64,000 nt of DNA, taken from NCBI GenBank assembly GCA_944989445.1, contig CALYLW010000011.1, positions 1,703,501 to 1,767,500 on the forward strand. Direction: 5' to 3'. The notes under the pieces were generated by a model that had not been told where the DNA came from, searched no databases, and was given only the letters and a program-made list of their open reading frames with translations. This document shows, in pieces, positions 1 to 11,977 of the stretch (positions are counted from its first letter, which is position 1; every line of letters begins with the position of its first letter). The DNA comes from Ampullaceana balthica. Taxonomy: Eukaryota > Mollusca > Gastropoda > Lymnaeidae. The position numbers and the translations under genes were made by a program.

Positions 1-510
1 CATCTCGACCCTCGCATTACTCAAAATTCATTGACAAGATGTATGTGCATCTGCGGTGTGGCAGCAACTGAACGTCAAGTCGAGCACGTTGCTTTCCTTG
101 CAAGCAATAATGGTATATATATTTGCCAATTAATAGCTCACCCATCGCGTCAATCAGATTTCATTGATACAATGGTGTGGCCGTAAGGGCGTGAGCGTAT
201 TGGAGTATACCCACGTCCCACGTCCGCATTGATAGATTTATGAGCCTCTGACCACCCAACATCGGCGTAGACTTACTGTAACATGCTAAATTATGGTGCA
301 TCTTGTTAACCGCAGGCGCCCTAAGATTCTGAACTCACTGCAATTGTCATAAGAATATATTTCTATGAAGTCAGCGGTAAAACGATAAAGTAATGGGGGT
401 GAGACTGCAATCGGGCTTTTAAATAGGTAAATTTATGATATAAAAAAACAGGGTATTAGTAGGCCTGACAAGACGTAACGCAACAGCGAACGTTCGGCAA
501 AGAGCCTTCC
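1..510. other. No recognisable gene
   Basis: No convincing exon or RNA gene is visible here on either strand. The stretch lies downstream, on the minus strand, of the hAT remnant that starts at 511 and could hold its eroded end, but I could not align it to the expected C-terminal hAT dimerisation motif. Confidence 0.4.
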
Positions 511-2170
511 TTAACGGAGAAATAGTACACACATGAAAAGAAAAACACGGAATAATAATAGAAAAACACTTAGCTGCGGTGAAATCCAAGCAGTCCAGTA
601 GGCATCCCTACTGCCAGAGAACCGCATATTTAGTTCAGTAATGGTGTGCTCCAGATATTGTTTAATTAAGTTTCGCAGATAGTGTTGCATAGGCGTTTCA
701 GCGCTCACATTGCTTCGGTAGATTTACCGCTTAGCTATTCTGGACACTGAAGCTTCAACACCTACAGATTGCGCCATGATAACGATATGATCATAAGTGT
801 TTTGAAAATAAGAATCTACATTTGTTCTCATCGCTCTAAACTCTTGCTTGACGTTTTCGATAAGTGACATAGCCTGAATGATATTCATCGCCTCTTTCTG
901 AAGTTGGTCTGTTATTCCTTCCAGCCTAAATAACAGTTTGTACGTTACAACAAACGTCACAATAAATGTGAAGATACATAAGGAATAAAGAAGTCACGTT
1001 GCTCGAGACTTACTGTCTGTATCCCAAATAATCCCAATCACCATTTGTGGTCAAACTTGGATCCAATCCTTGGTCGTTTTGTCTTCCATGTGGCAGTGAA
1101 ATTATCTCATGAGTCTCAACAACGTAAACATACGATTGATATAAGTTTTTTATGCTTCGTGACGCTCAGCCCATCTTGTTTTGCACAAATCCAGAAGTGC
1201 CTTCCGGTTAGCACTGTCAAATGGAAGACTTGTTTCTATGACGTTTTTCAACAAGGCTTCGCGCTTTGGGCTGTTGTTAAAAAACATGAACGTTTCTTTT
1301 AATTTGTCAATCATATAACGCACATCGGGTAGTCCGTACGAATATGCAATCACTAGGTTTAAAGCGTGTTTGCTGCAGTGTGTGTATACCGCCAAAGGGC
1401 ACTCTCGCAGAATACGCGCTTGAACTCCTGAGACAGCGCCCGATACAGATGCAGCGCCATCATAACACTGGCCCCATCATAAAACTGGCCCCACCATAAC
1501 ACTGGCCCCACCATAACACTTGCCTCACCATAACACTGGCCTCATCATAAAACTGGCCTCATCATAACACTGGCCGCATCATAACACTGGCCTCACCATA
1601 ACACTGGCCCCACCATAACACTGGCCCCGCAATAACACTTGCCTCACCATAACACTGGCCTCATCATAACACTGGCCGCATCATAACACTGGCCTCACCA
1701 TAACACTGGCCCCACCATAACACTGGCCCCACCATAACACTTGCCTCACCATAACACTGGCCCCATCATAACACTGGTCTCACCATAACACTGGCCCCAC
1801 CATAACACTGGCCTCACCATAACACTGGCCCCACCATAACACTGGCCTCACCATAACACTGGCCCCTCATATTCTGTAGTGTGATTCCAAAATGTCTCAA
1901 TAATGTCAAGATCTTTGAGGCCATCGCCTCTCCCGTGGTTCGAACAAGTGAAACAAAAGAGATGAATTCCTCTCTTACATTGTTTTCGCTGTCAACAAAT
2001 TAGATACAAAACGACAGTTCTTCTTTTGTTGTGAGTGGTCACCTCGTCGGCCAAAACAGAGTAGAATTTTGTCTCTTTTATTTCTTTAACAATTTTTTAT
2101 TGAATGATGTCATTGCCAATTATGGAAATGAGTTCATTTTGGTTACGTGGTGACAAATACGTCACACATA
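511..2170 (-). pseudogene. Decayed hAT transposase (P52rIPK/DUF4371-like)
   Basis: This is a broken hAT-superfamily transposase read on the minus strand. Conserved blocks appear in order: a segment around 2050 with VLADEVTTHNK, then EEFISFVSLVRTTGEAMASK after a frame change, then GQCYDGAASVSGAVSG around 1440-1480. CSKHALNLVIA and LCKTRWAERHEA follow (1150-1395), with further blocks at 724-960 and 511-708 ending in ETPMQHYLRNL. These match hAT-derived '52 kDa repressor of the inhibitor of protein kinase-like' genes. Stops (for example near 1997 and 2098), frameshifts and the 17-bp tandem array inside the GQCYDG codons show it is dead. Terminal inverted repeats were not identified. In family terms the intact protein would cut and paste DNA in the nucleus; here only a fossil remains. 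Confidence 0.8.
1458..1869. repeat. 17-bp minisatellite, about 24 copies
   Basis: Tandem copies of a 17-bp unit (ataacactggccccacc and variants with tcacc, tcatc or ttgcc) run head to tail. The first and last matching positions (1462 and 1853) are exactly 23 periods apart. The array lies inside the hAT coding remnant. On the minus strand the unit reads GGCCAGTGTTATGATGG, which is the transposase's own codons for Gly-Gln-Cys-Tyr-Asp-Gly. The array therefore looks like an in-place expansion of transposase codons. Confidence 0.95.
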
Positions 2171-2869
2171 CCAAAACTCCATGATGACAAATGAACTCTC
2201 AAAGAGAGCTCTTCACTGCATCAGCGATCTAACCTCATTTTTGTCTTGTTACAACTTTCAAAATTTTTTTTGTATTGTTACTGGATCAAAAAATAAATTA
2301 ATGAGTTCGCCAAATAAAATAGTGCGTGACGCAAGTTTCCCATGGTATTTCACCACATTTTAATCAAAATGTGTGCCACGTGATCACACCAATTAAATTA
2401 TTAAGATATGGGGTTATGTCAGAGAGAAACCATAAAAAAGAATATTATTAAATATCAATTCATGGATAAAAAGTTGAAGAAAAAAAGACTGAAAAAAGGA
2501 GTACATTCAATTAAACGTCAAAATTCGATAACGAGGGTCTACAAGAATATCAATTCGTGCAGGTCGTCCAATGGTGTATGCCAATTGGGCCACTCCCAAA
2601 GTCGCGTCGCAGTTGTATGAAAGTAAATTTAAATAAAATGACAAGGCTAATAATTTCACTTATTTCCTCTATATAAATTATAGTCGTGTGAATACATTAT
2701 TCCATTTTCCCGGAATTAAGCCTCACTCTGCCATAACAACAATGTAAATAGTTGAGCGCACCGTTCTCTTTGCTTTAGCCTGAGCCTGGCTAACTCACTA
2801 GGTCTTGTATGAATGGATCTTTCAATGAATTTATTTTCGTTTATTGATTTTCGGTAGTCGTCTTGCAAA
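2171..2869. other. AT-rich spacer, no supported gene
   Basis: A 70-codon lysine-rich open frame (2408-2620, plus) is present but has no recognisable domain, splice context or homologue I know. I see no other structure. Confidence 0.4.
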
Positions 2870-4400
2870 AAAAATATATATTTGTTGAAAAAAGGGCACA
2901 AATTCGCAGAAGTGGGTTCGTTCGAAAGTACAATCTCACAGCGCTTTACATGGAGATAACATACATATAATAATTTAAATAAACATTCTCATCATAATAA
3001 CCACATAAATGACAGTACATTACACAAAAGCTACGTTAATCATTAAAAAAAATGTATTTCTTTAATTTTTAAAATAAATTTTGAAAAGATGCGTCTTAAG
3101 TGCAGTCTTGAAGGACTTGGTAGATGAAATACTCCGGATGTGTATTGTTAGAGAATTCCATTGATTGGCTGTACAAAAAGAGAATGACCTTTCGCCAAAT
3201 GTTTTAGTTTGTGTCTTCGGAACATAGAGAATGCGCGTGTCTGCAGAAGACGCTGCTGACGACTTGGTGAGTAGACCGACAGATAGAAAGGCATGAGTAA
3301 GAAAAGAAGTTGTGACAGAGAACATCCAGTTTGTAATCGATTCGGGCTTGTATAGGTAGCCAATGAAGTGAGTAAAGTAGCGGAGTAACATGGTCATGTT
3401 TTTTGCCTTTAGAACTAATCTGGCAGCTGTTTTGGCGCACCTGACAGAAGAGAATTAAAGTAATCCATACGAGCTAGTACAAGAGCACAGACTAGAGTCT
3501 GCGTTGCACTGTTAAGTAATGACGAATTGAGCTGATCTGACGAATGGCAGTATAGGCAGAGCGACAGATGTGATTGATGAAGTTGTTGGTAGACATATTG
3601 TCAGAAATAATGTAGCCAAGATTCCTAGTCGATGTTTTGAACAGTATATCAGAACTAGTCACCTGAATAGAATTTGGAAGAGACAAAGTACTGCGTGATT
3701 TATTGTTGCAGAATATGAGTGCTTCTATCTTGTCATCATTCAGTATGAGCTTGCTGAAAGTCATCCAAGACCTTACCTCACCAATGCACTCTTGCATCAA
3801 TTTGACAGTGAAGTCAAAATCAGATGGATCAGTGTGAGTGTAAAGCTGAGTATCATCTGAAAATGATTGGCTTTTAACTGAATGCTTTTCGAGCAGTTGA
3901 AGTAGTGGTCTTGTATACAGCACGAAAAGTACCGGACCCAAAACGGAGCCTTGAGGCACACCATAAACCAAGTCAGCTTTGTAAGAGAAACAGCCATCTA
4001 CTGATACCATCTGTGATCTGTTAGATAAGTATGATTGAAACCAAGCCAAAACTGAGATAGAAATTCCAAAATAATTTTGCAGGGTTTTTAGCAATGTTTT
4101 ATGGTCAACGGTGTCAAAAGCAGCAATAAGATCTAAGAGAACCAATATAGAGATTTTCCGTCCAGTGCGAGTTGGAGGTCATAACAGGGTGGTCTCTGTG
4201 TTTTGAGAAGGTCTGTAGGCTGACTGATTGGGTTTTAGAAGAGAGTTGTCGTTAAGATAAGAAAAAAGTTGTTTTAAGACAAGTTTTTCAATGATCGTAC
4301 TGATATTTTTTCGGGTTTTTTTTATTTTCCAGGAAATCCAGTTAACCTTTTCGGTATTTTTTTTTGGCCGTCGCACATTATTGAGACCTCCTTAGCATAT
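2870..4400 (-). mobile_element. 5'-truncated, dead CR1-like LINE
   Basis: This is the reverse-transcriptase part of a CR1/Jockey-type non-LTR retrotransposon on the minus strand. Blocks in order: IIEKLVLKQLFSYL and QSAYRPSQNTETTLL (4179-4330); DLIAAFDTVDH, GVPQGSVLGPVLF and SFSDDTQLY (3492-4145); then, in shifted frames, LLYSLHWLPIQARIDYKLDV (3204-3440) and TKTFGERSFSF to KTALKTHLFK (3062-3300). The catalytic F-A-D-D box reads FSDD, and at least two frameshifts and stops split the protein. The 3' UTR is marked by a GTAAAGCGCTGTGAG block near 2935-2950. Upstream ORF1 and endonuclease parts are missing, as usual for 5' truncation. The 3' limit near 2870 is approximate. Confidence 0.85.
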
Positions 4401-4617
4401 TGGCAAAAGACGTGAACCTGCTATCTGGTATGGTTCAGGAGGAGTTGCATTGTCAAGCTTGACAGACATTTCGGATCTGTAAACCTAATTTTTCAAAGAG
4501 AAATTGTGTTAAAAAAACTTTGATTTTTACTTTTTTTTAAAATGTGTACTTTACATCTAGCCTAATCTTTCATAATCGTGACACAATGTGTACTTTAATA
4601 CGATTTTTAAAAACACT

Positions 4618-4897
4618 TTAGGCGCCGTCCATAAAGTACGTCACGCTCCAGAGGGGGGAGGGGGTGTAAGAAAGTGTGATAGTTTGTGACAGGGGGGGTG
4701 GGTCCCGCGATGTGTGACGTAACGCTGTTTTATATTAAATTGTACTTATTTTGTTAATAAAAAACTAAATTTTTGTTCGAAAGTGTGACTTACTTTAGGG
4801 GGAGGGGTCCTAGATTTGTGGCAGTTTGTGACAGGGGGGAGGGTGGGAGTTCAAAATGTTCAAAAATAGCGTGACGTACTTTACGGACGGCCCCTTA
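4618..4897. mobile_element. PIF/Harbinger-like MITE, 274 bp, TTA duplication
   Basis: The element (4621-4894) begins ggcgccgtccataaagtacg and ends in the inverse, cgtactttacggacggcccc. Both sides carry TTA (4618-4620 and 4895-4897), the 3-bp duplication of PIF/Harbinger transposons. The interior has two G-rich runs and no coding capacity. The same termini recur at 24190, 38116, 39727, 50364 and 52201. Confidence 0.85.
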
Positions 4898-5588
4898 GCA
4901 CCCAACTATGCGTTATTATTTAATTGGATAAATGCACGACATAAGTGTTGTGATTGGAAACATTGAAAAACCTTTGACTTTTCTCGTCTCATTTATAAAA
5001 TCCTTTAATTTCTTTTTTACTGCAGTTTGCTAATACCTCTTAGTATAATTTACATTCCGCCGCAAACCCCCCTTTTACTTTAAGTATAATTTACATGATT
5101 TTTTTTAATGAAAAATTTAATTTTCTCACACAATCAATTTTATTTTTCTTTCTAATATTTAAATAAGTAGATGAGTAACGAAATTTAAAGCCAAAATTTG
5201 TTCTAAACAAAAAGACAGCCACAGAAGATTGACCCAGAAATCACCAAGAATCTCAAAGATTTAATGGTGGTAAGTATAGGCTTTTTTTTTCTTCAAACAT
5301 AAGGGGGTTCCAAATATTTCAAAATAAACTTTAAAAAAAAATTAAACCAATTTTAATTTTCCATTTTCGTTAACTCGGAAAAAATTGAAATAGCTCGATA
5401 TTTCAAGCCTATAAACTTTCAATTACAAATTTTAACTTACACGCACGAACGCTTACACACAGAGACTCAAAGCAGACAGAGAACGCGAAAATACTAACAA
5501 TAATTAATCTACTTTTTCATTTTTCACAATATTTCAAAACTCATGAAATAACTGAAAACCATAGAGACGTTTTCAATTGTTTAACGAG
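4898..5588. other. AT-rich 3' flank of first lectin gene
   Basis: AT-rich sequence with no supported gene. A polyadenylation signal on the minus strand (AATAAA at 5594-5589), 31 nt past the stop of the neighbouring lectin gene, marks the likely 3' end of that transcript. Confidence 0.5.
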
Positions 5589-5624
5589 TTTATTCCTCGA
5601 TCAACCAATCGCCGACGAGTTTAC

Positions 5625-6304
5625 TCAAACATTCTTACATACACAATATGCACATTTGGTCAGGATGTCAACCTGGATGAGGGCCCCCTCACAGTTGGCC
5701 GGGCACACCACCACCGGACATGCGAATGTGATCGACGTTGCTGTTGGTAGCGGTGCCAGTGTCGTTGGTGTATCCACGACATGGATGACTGCGACTGTAG
5801 CCGGGCGAGCTCTGTACTGGCACACGTAGCTGTGGGTCTCACTTGTGGTGAACAGGATCAAGAAGGAGCCGCCGCCCTCACACTCCACCTCCCGCCACCT
5901 CCCGTCGCTGATGAGATCCATGACGACACAGTCCCTCTTGTCGTGATTAGCCGTGTGCGTGAAGCCGGTGCTGGCGGGGCCCTCGCCGTCTGCCCAGTTG
6001 GTGTACACCACACTCGTCCCGTCCTCCCACTGGTAAATGTTTTCGGCCATGATGTCGTTGAGGCCGATCCAGACGCGGTCGAATGAGTGATGGTAAGTGT
6101 TGGCCAGCTGGTCACGGAGGTAATTTTGTGTGTCTGGGTTCTTGACCAGGGCCAGCGTCCCTCCCTGGGACTCGCAGTCGGCTTTGGCTTCTGAGTGAGT
6201 CTTTTTGCGAAACACGACGAATTGGTAGCATATATCACCACGAACTTGTAGATATTGGTCCCTGGCTAGTCCTGGTGGACATTGGTCGTAGATATCAGCG
6301 CTGG
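5625..6304 (-). CDS. Secreted C-type lectin 1, main exon, Cys-rich tail
   Basis: Exon 2 of a two-exon gene; with the 49-nt exon at 9175-9223 it gives 242 residues. The acceptor is ttctctag before 6304, phase 1. After the signal peptide comes a long-form C-type lectin domain. It has the hairpin cysteines (CPPG, then DICYQF), AKADCESQGG, WIGLND, WEDGT, NWADGEG, RDCVVMD, WREVEC and YVCQY. The Ca-site-2 EPN/QPD triplet is replaced by EGP, and the WND motif is WRE, so classical calcium-dependent sugar binding is doubtful. A Pro/Thr-rich linker leads to a tail with spacing C-x4-C-x3-C-x12-C-x2-C-x-C, like an antistasin repeat. The product is probably extracellular; its ligand is unknown. A polyA signal lies at 5594-5589. 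Confidence 0.9.
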
Positions 6305-7361
6305 CTAGAGAAGAGGGTAAACAAATCAAAGTTTGATATTTAAATACGCAATGGACTAATTTTGTCACCGTCCAAACAAGTTTAAATAACAAAATTATTG
6401 AAGCTGTCAAAATTATCTTTAATTTCGCTATACAATATCCTATCTGAAGTCAATTTAACACAGTTTTTGATGTTTGATATTTTTTGCTAGATTTGTTCAA
6501 AAGTAATATATAAACATAAACTCATGCCATTTCGGTATTTTAGAAATTCGATCATAACAGTCAATGTAATCATTGAAATTTGTTAATATCATAATTTTGT
6601 TATTATATGAATTTATTATATGGCATATTTTCAAACAAATGGGCAAGCAAGCAACATGGAGTGTTAACGTTTTAGTTAAAGGAAATATTTTCTTTATCTT
6701 TTCTGACTAAGGTGTGTTTAATGTGTGGGTAAATTAAGCGAAGCACTTCTATAGTTTTTTTATTTATTTATAGGGAAAACTCTTTTTTTTAAACTGAACT
6801 AAAAAATACATTTAATTTAACAAAACTTGTGATCTTTTAAAACAAGGAAATCTAATCTATTATCACCACGTAAATAAATATTTCAAGTGGAGAAGTTGTT
6901 GTAATTATTTTACATACATATCCGCTTTAGTTAAATAAGTTATACTTAATAGGTAAAAAAATTAGTGTTTGAAATTTAAGACGTTGTAATTTCAGTTAAA
7001 AGTTAATGTAGTTTTTTTCATTATTAACACAAAGTCATAACTTCTTGTTAAGTAAAAAAAAACACTCGGTAGAGAAAATCCTTTAATAATTTTTTTTTAA
7101 ATAATGACTCGTTGAAATTTGATCGTAATTTTTTCTTTCAGCAGCAAGATGAGAAAGGTTCAACTCATGTATAAGGTGTATACTTCAACTCATGTATATT
7201 AGGTGTATAGTTCTACTCTTCCTAAAAATTCACACCAACAAAATGATATTTGTATTTTGGTAAAATTAACCTCACTTTTAATAATATTGATTTACTTAGC
7301 CATGCATGTGACAAATATATATAGAAAATAAATCTGAAATCCTAGCCTTCAACGTTTCAAG

Positions 7362-7640
7362 ACTTATATCATTTGAATATATCATCTAAAATATATCATT
7401 TGAATATAACATCTAAAATATATCATTTGAATATATCATCTAAACTATATCATTTGAATATATCAACTTAAATATATCATTTGAATATATCAACTTAAAT
7501 ATATCATTTGAATATATCATCTAAAATACATCATTTGAAATATCATTTAAAATATATCATTTGAATATATCATCTAAAATATATCATTTGAATATATCAT
7601 CTAAAATAAATCATTTGAATATATCATCTAAAATATATCA
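7362..7640. repeat. 27-bp AT-rich tandem repeat
   Basis: About ten copies of a 27-bp unit, atatatcatttgaatatatc followed by atctaaa, with variants using aacttaa. It lies in the 2.9-kb intron of lectin gene 1 and has no coding meaning. Confidence 0.9.
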
Positions 7641-7889
7641 TTTATGATTTAAAATGTCATTTTGTAGCAAATTTAACATTTTAAACAAGTTTTTAACGCT
7701 TCACAAACCACTTTTTTTTTAATCTTCAGTACACCGAATAAACTTAATTTCACAAAATATTTCCTGTAATGTTTTTTTTTAATCGACGTGAATTAAGTAA
7801 AAAGTGACTTTTGTTTTTAAAACTTTACTAGCCCCAAAGCTTCATATTTTCAATGAGTTGCATTAAGACACTTGATATACCACATAGCA

Positions 7890-8600
7890 AATCTTCACTC
7901 CATTTCCCACACTCCATATCCAAAACTCTATATCCCACATTACATACCCCACACTCCATATCCCATTCTCCATATCCCAAAGCCTAAATGCCTGAATTAA
8001 AATCCCAGAGCCAAAATCCAAAAGTCCAATCCAACGGCCCAAATCCTACACTCTACATTCCCCACTCCATATCCCACAGCCAAATTCCACAGCTTAAATA
8101 CTACATCCCAAATTCCACAGCTTAAATACTACTTCCCAAATTCCACAGCTTAAATACTACTTCCCAAATTCCACAGCTTAAATACTACTTCCCAAATTCC
8201 ACACTCCATATCCCATATTCCTAATTACAGCACTGTTAATCCCACCCAACTACACACCCACCACTCCATACACCCCACTTCATAAACCCCAATCCATAGA
8301 CCCCCCCACTACATAAACCCCACTCCATACGTCCCCACTCCTTAGGCCCCACTTCATACGCCCCACTACATACGCCCCACTCCATAAGCCGCACTCTATA
8401 CGCCCACTCCATACTCCCCCACTCCATATGCCCCACTCCATACGCCCCACTCCATACGCCGCACTACATACGCCCCACGCCATACGCCCCACTACATACG
8501 CCCCACTACATACGCCCCACTACATACGCCCAACTCCATACTCCGCACTCCATACGCCCCACTCCATACGCCGCACTACATATACCAGAGTCCAAATCCT
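7890..8600. repeat. Compound minisatellite (28-bp and 14-bp units)
   Basis: Two related tandem arrays lie in the intron of lectin gene 1. From about 8105 to 8200 a 28-bp unit (tcccaaattccacagcttaa plus atactact) repeats four times. From about 8230 to 8590 a 14-bp unit, ccccactccatacg, repeats with substitutions. Degenerate 'ccacactccatatc' units before 8100 suggest both grew from the same short C/A-rich seed. Tryptophan/glycine-rich open frames on the minus strand are by-products. Confidence 0.85.
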
Positions 8601-9174
8601 ACACTCTAAAAATTAAATTAGAAAAGAATACCTTCAGTTTTCTCTCTTACTTTTTTTCAGTTAGGACAGCCCTAATTTATGATGGTGATAAAATTAGGTG
8701 TAGATTTGTTTTTTCTTGTTGGGTAACTAACAGTTACAGTAGTACACTAAATCTTGTAGCCTAATGATCCACGAGAATCCAAAATTTGAGTGCTTATCAT
8801 TTGATGACTTAGTAACAGTAGAGAGGCCAATTTAAATGGACATATGATTTTAATTGACCTTAAAGACAATTTTAAATTATACTTACAATATTTACTTCAT
8901 GTCAGTGATATCTAAATATGTCCAATAATCTAACTGAATTATTTCCAGTGGTACATATGAACGGTACATACATTTAGTCTTGAATGGAGAATCGGAGATT
9001 AAAAGTAATAAAAATTATTTTTATGGTGCAAATTATTTAAATGATTAACTAATTAATTAATTTGAAACAACTTTTTTACGTTCATTGAAACCTAAGATAT
9101 TTACAAACTTTTATTAGATGTATGTAAGAGTAAAAGATATGAAATATGATAATGTTATTTTTCTTTCTATTTAC

Positions 9175-9223
9175 CCAAATATGGCAAGGCTGATAACAGG
9201 AACAGCGAAGCGAACATCAACAT
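9175..9223 (-). CDS. Signal-peptide exon of C-type lectin 1 (predicted)
   Basis: On the minus strand, ATG at 9223 opens MLMFASLFLLSALPYL and stops at a GTAAAT donor after 9175 (phase 1). This matches the phase of the acceptor at 6304, and the exon sum 49+680 is a multiple of three. The split codon restores Ala. The 2.87-kb intron is longer than in the other five genes, so this pairing is an inference. An in-frame ATG at 9217 is an alternative start. Confidence 0.65.
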
Positions 9224-9461
9224 GGCGGACATATGGATCTCAGACTCAAGTCTTGGACTTCTTGTTGCAGGTCCAGGTCAGCCAGATAGAGATAAGATTT
9301 ATGCTGGTCCCAGGCCAACGCTACACGTGAAGGGTGTGAACGGACCAGGTGGGATGTCTCACCTGCCATGACAGTAGATTACATTTGGTGAAGTTCATGA
9401 TTTAACTTGTCCAAATAACAAAATATTTCAATGTCAACAGTAAAACATTGCAAGGCAATGA

Positions 9462-9639
9462 GTTCTGGGCAGAGGCGTAACTGGGTTTTTGACGCCCTTG
9501 GCTAATTTATTTGTGGCGCCCTTTATTTTAATAAAAAATTTAAAATTAGATATTTAGCTGCGCCCTTTGGAATTGGCACAGGCCGGCGCCCTTGGCAACT
9601 GTCCCAATGCCAAGCGGTTGTTACGCCACTGGTTCTGGG
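9462..9639. mobile_element. hAT MITE, 162 bp, perfect 8-bp duplication
   Basis: The element (9470-9631) starts cagaggcgtaactggg and ends gttacgccactg, typical hAT termini. It is flanked on both sides by the identical 8-mer gttctggg (9462-9469 and 9632-9639). There is no coding capacity. Confidence 0.92.
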
Positions 9640-11006
9640 TTAATGGAGTCGGGATGGGGGTAGTGAGGAAACCCTTTTAGATTGCTATAGTAGTTTATGC
9701 AATCGTTAATTTTACTCGTGATTGTAAGTGTTGCAGGTGCTTGTAACGGATATTTAAATTATTTTACTATTTGCTCCAATTTGATGTGCATAAAAAGCTG
9801 AATTTGGAATAATTCGTGAGTTGGAAACTTGCAAACTAATTGCACTACTGTCAGCGTTCTATTAACCTGTGAATTACTTTACTTTCACGAAATCTTGCGC
9901 GGGACTTAATTATGTCCAAGTTTCGTTTGGTGTATTCCTTACCCTTAAATTGATATTTATTTATTTAATAAAAATGACAGTTGCTTCTCTCTACCTATGA
10001 CCTATTACTTGCGGATAAAGTGCACACAACAAAATTGTTGAGGCCAAAGATAGACTAACGCGCCATATTTTGTACGAGTAAAGCAAGTCACAGGTTACTG
10101 CCCTTCTGTAACAAAAATTACAACGGCAGATTTAATATTTCCAGAAAATATGCGCAATTATTTATTTATTTTGTCAGCTTTTTTAAATAATGTTTTCTTC
10201 ATGATCTTCTACAATTTTTATTGCCTTTCTGGCCGTTATTAAAGATTAAAAAATAAATATCGATTTTTAAAAATAGATCTTTTCAGAACAGTAAGAGGAT
10301 CTCGTCAAAGAAATATGGAATGCTACAGTCACACATCTATTCCCATCGCCTCAAGAAGGATAAACGACCCCCCTCTCCTTTAAAAAAGATCACCCATTTC
10401 ACCCATAATTAATGACATAATGTTTTTATTCCACATTCTGAAACAGCCCTGGGGTGGTTCTTTAACAGGAATAAAACAACACAACTTCTATATAAAAAAA
10501 GGGCATTTTAACTTGACCTATGGTGATTTTAAAATGTGTCAGCTACCATCTCATTTTCCAAAATTTTTCCAGTTTGAGAATTTAAAAATAGATTTAGTCT
10601 AATTTATGAGTCTTCATGATTCCTGCATCCTTGTGGATGATCTCCTGATCTATCGCCGATCCTGGAGCCTGTGCATTAGTGACCACACAACAAACTATAT
10701 CGTGTAAAAGTTACTCAACAGAAGGTACACTATATCCAAATCTTTCCGTGTCATGGTTGGAGGGACACGCTTATATGTATGTAAATATACTTATTTATTA
10801 TTACGTTGTTGTTGTTGTTTTTTGGACACTTCCTATGAACTATTATTATAAATATTTTTTTTATGTTGAAGAAAAAATTTTAAAATACCAACGAATGGGA
10901 ATTTCTAACATTTTTTTAATTATTTCTTTTTCGCCATGAAATCAGTTAAAATAGTTAACCCATTTGTAATAACATAATATTTCAAATAAGTTCCATTGAC
11001 TAAAAT
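9640..11006. other. Spacer between lectin genes 1 and 2
   Basis: AT-rich with several 60-86 codon open frames (10420-10602, 10679-10939) that show no domain or splice context. I see no supported gene. Confidence 0.5.
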
Positions 11007-11707
11007 TTAAACGTCGCATTCACAAACAGAACATCCTGTTGTGGCATCCTTCTTGAAGCCGTCCATACCGCAATCCAGGTCACACGTGAAAGGAGGACAG
11101 GGGTTGGTGATGGTTGCTACGGTCACCACTGGTTGAGGTGTTATCTCTGTGGTCCCCGTCGTGGCTTGGGTGGACATTGTTGTGGTGCTGGGCAGATCTG
11201 TGGCGTTTTGCCCCGTGGGTGTGTACATGCAGATGAAGGAATGAATTTCTGGGGTAGTGGACAGGAAGACGACGCTGTGGTCACAGGCGTAATCGTGCCA
11301 CTTTCCCCTGGCACCGACGTCCAAGATCACGCAGTCCTCGGTGTTGTGTTGGAACACGTGCTGTATACTCCCGCTGTTGGGACCCTCACCGCTAGCCCAG
11401 TTGCTGTAGTTCAGGCTGGTGCCGTCCTCCCAGACGAATTTGTCTTCGGTGACGATGTCGTTGAGGCCGATCCAGACTTTGTCGTGGGTGTGGTTGTAGG
11501 TGTGTGCTAGTTGGTTGTAGATGAAGTCCTGGGTATCCTGGGTTTTTACCAGGACCAGCGTGCCGCCAAGTTTTTCGCAGGTGGCTTTGGCGTCTTTATG
11601 AGGTAACTTAGGCGTGAATACGAAGCTGAAGCAGAAACCGGAATGAACTTGGAGGGTGCTATCTCTAGGCACACCGAGTGGGCAGTCCTCTTTTGTTTGA
11701 CAGTTAC
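11007..11707 (-). CDS. Secreted C-type lectin 2, main exon, antistasin-like tail
   Basis: Exon 2 of a two-exon gene giving 247 residues with the exon at 12578-12620. The acceptor is ttttaccag before 11707, phase 1. The lectin domain runs from CPLGVPRD through FCFSFVF, AKATCEKLGG, VWIGLNDI, FVWEDGT, NWASGEGP, EDCVILD, GKWHDYAC and FICMY. The usual EPN/QPD is EGP and WND is WHD. A roughly 30-residue Thr-rich linker, a likely O-glycosylated stalk, leads to a tail with C-x4-C-x3-C-x12-C-x2-C-x-C and the inner GFKKDATTGC. That is close to the antistasin repeat, where GF..D..GC is typical. It shares this tail only with lectin 1. It is probably a secreted recognition protein; any protease inhibition by the tail is speculation. 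Confidence 0.93.
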
Positions 11708-11977
11708 CTGGTAAAAGCAGAATTTATTTTGAATTGAAATAATTGAATAATTCCATTTGTAATTTTAATTAAATTAAAAATTACTTGTCGAAATGGGCAG
11801 TGAAGAAAGATTATCAAGGTGTCCAACTTGCATTATGAACATAGAGTCTATTTTCCACGACCTTGGTAGTGTACACTCTCCATTACCATTCTAGAGTCCA
11901 GTTTTTGCAACCACACTAATTTTCAGTCTCCATGACCAGCTTAATGACTAGATTCTATGGCCATATGGTCATAGTAG

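Noticed and set aside
6305..6410. Extension of lectin 1 upstream to an ATG at 6410
   Set aside because: This stretch is intron: an acceptor at 6305 and the phase-1 pattern of all paralogues place the exon start at 6304, and the extension is not a good signal peptide.
8236..8616. Trp/Gly-rich and His/Pro-rich open frames
   Set aside because: They come from the 14-bp minisatellite in a lectin intron.
11133..11510. Long plus-strand open frames opposite the lectin exons (also 5781-6086, 16519-16851, 20728-20940, 30265-30498, 33750-34043)
   Set aside because: They are antisense shadows of GC-rich lectin exons; the minus frames carry the conserved domain.
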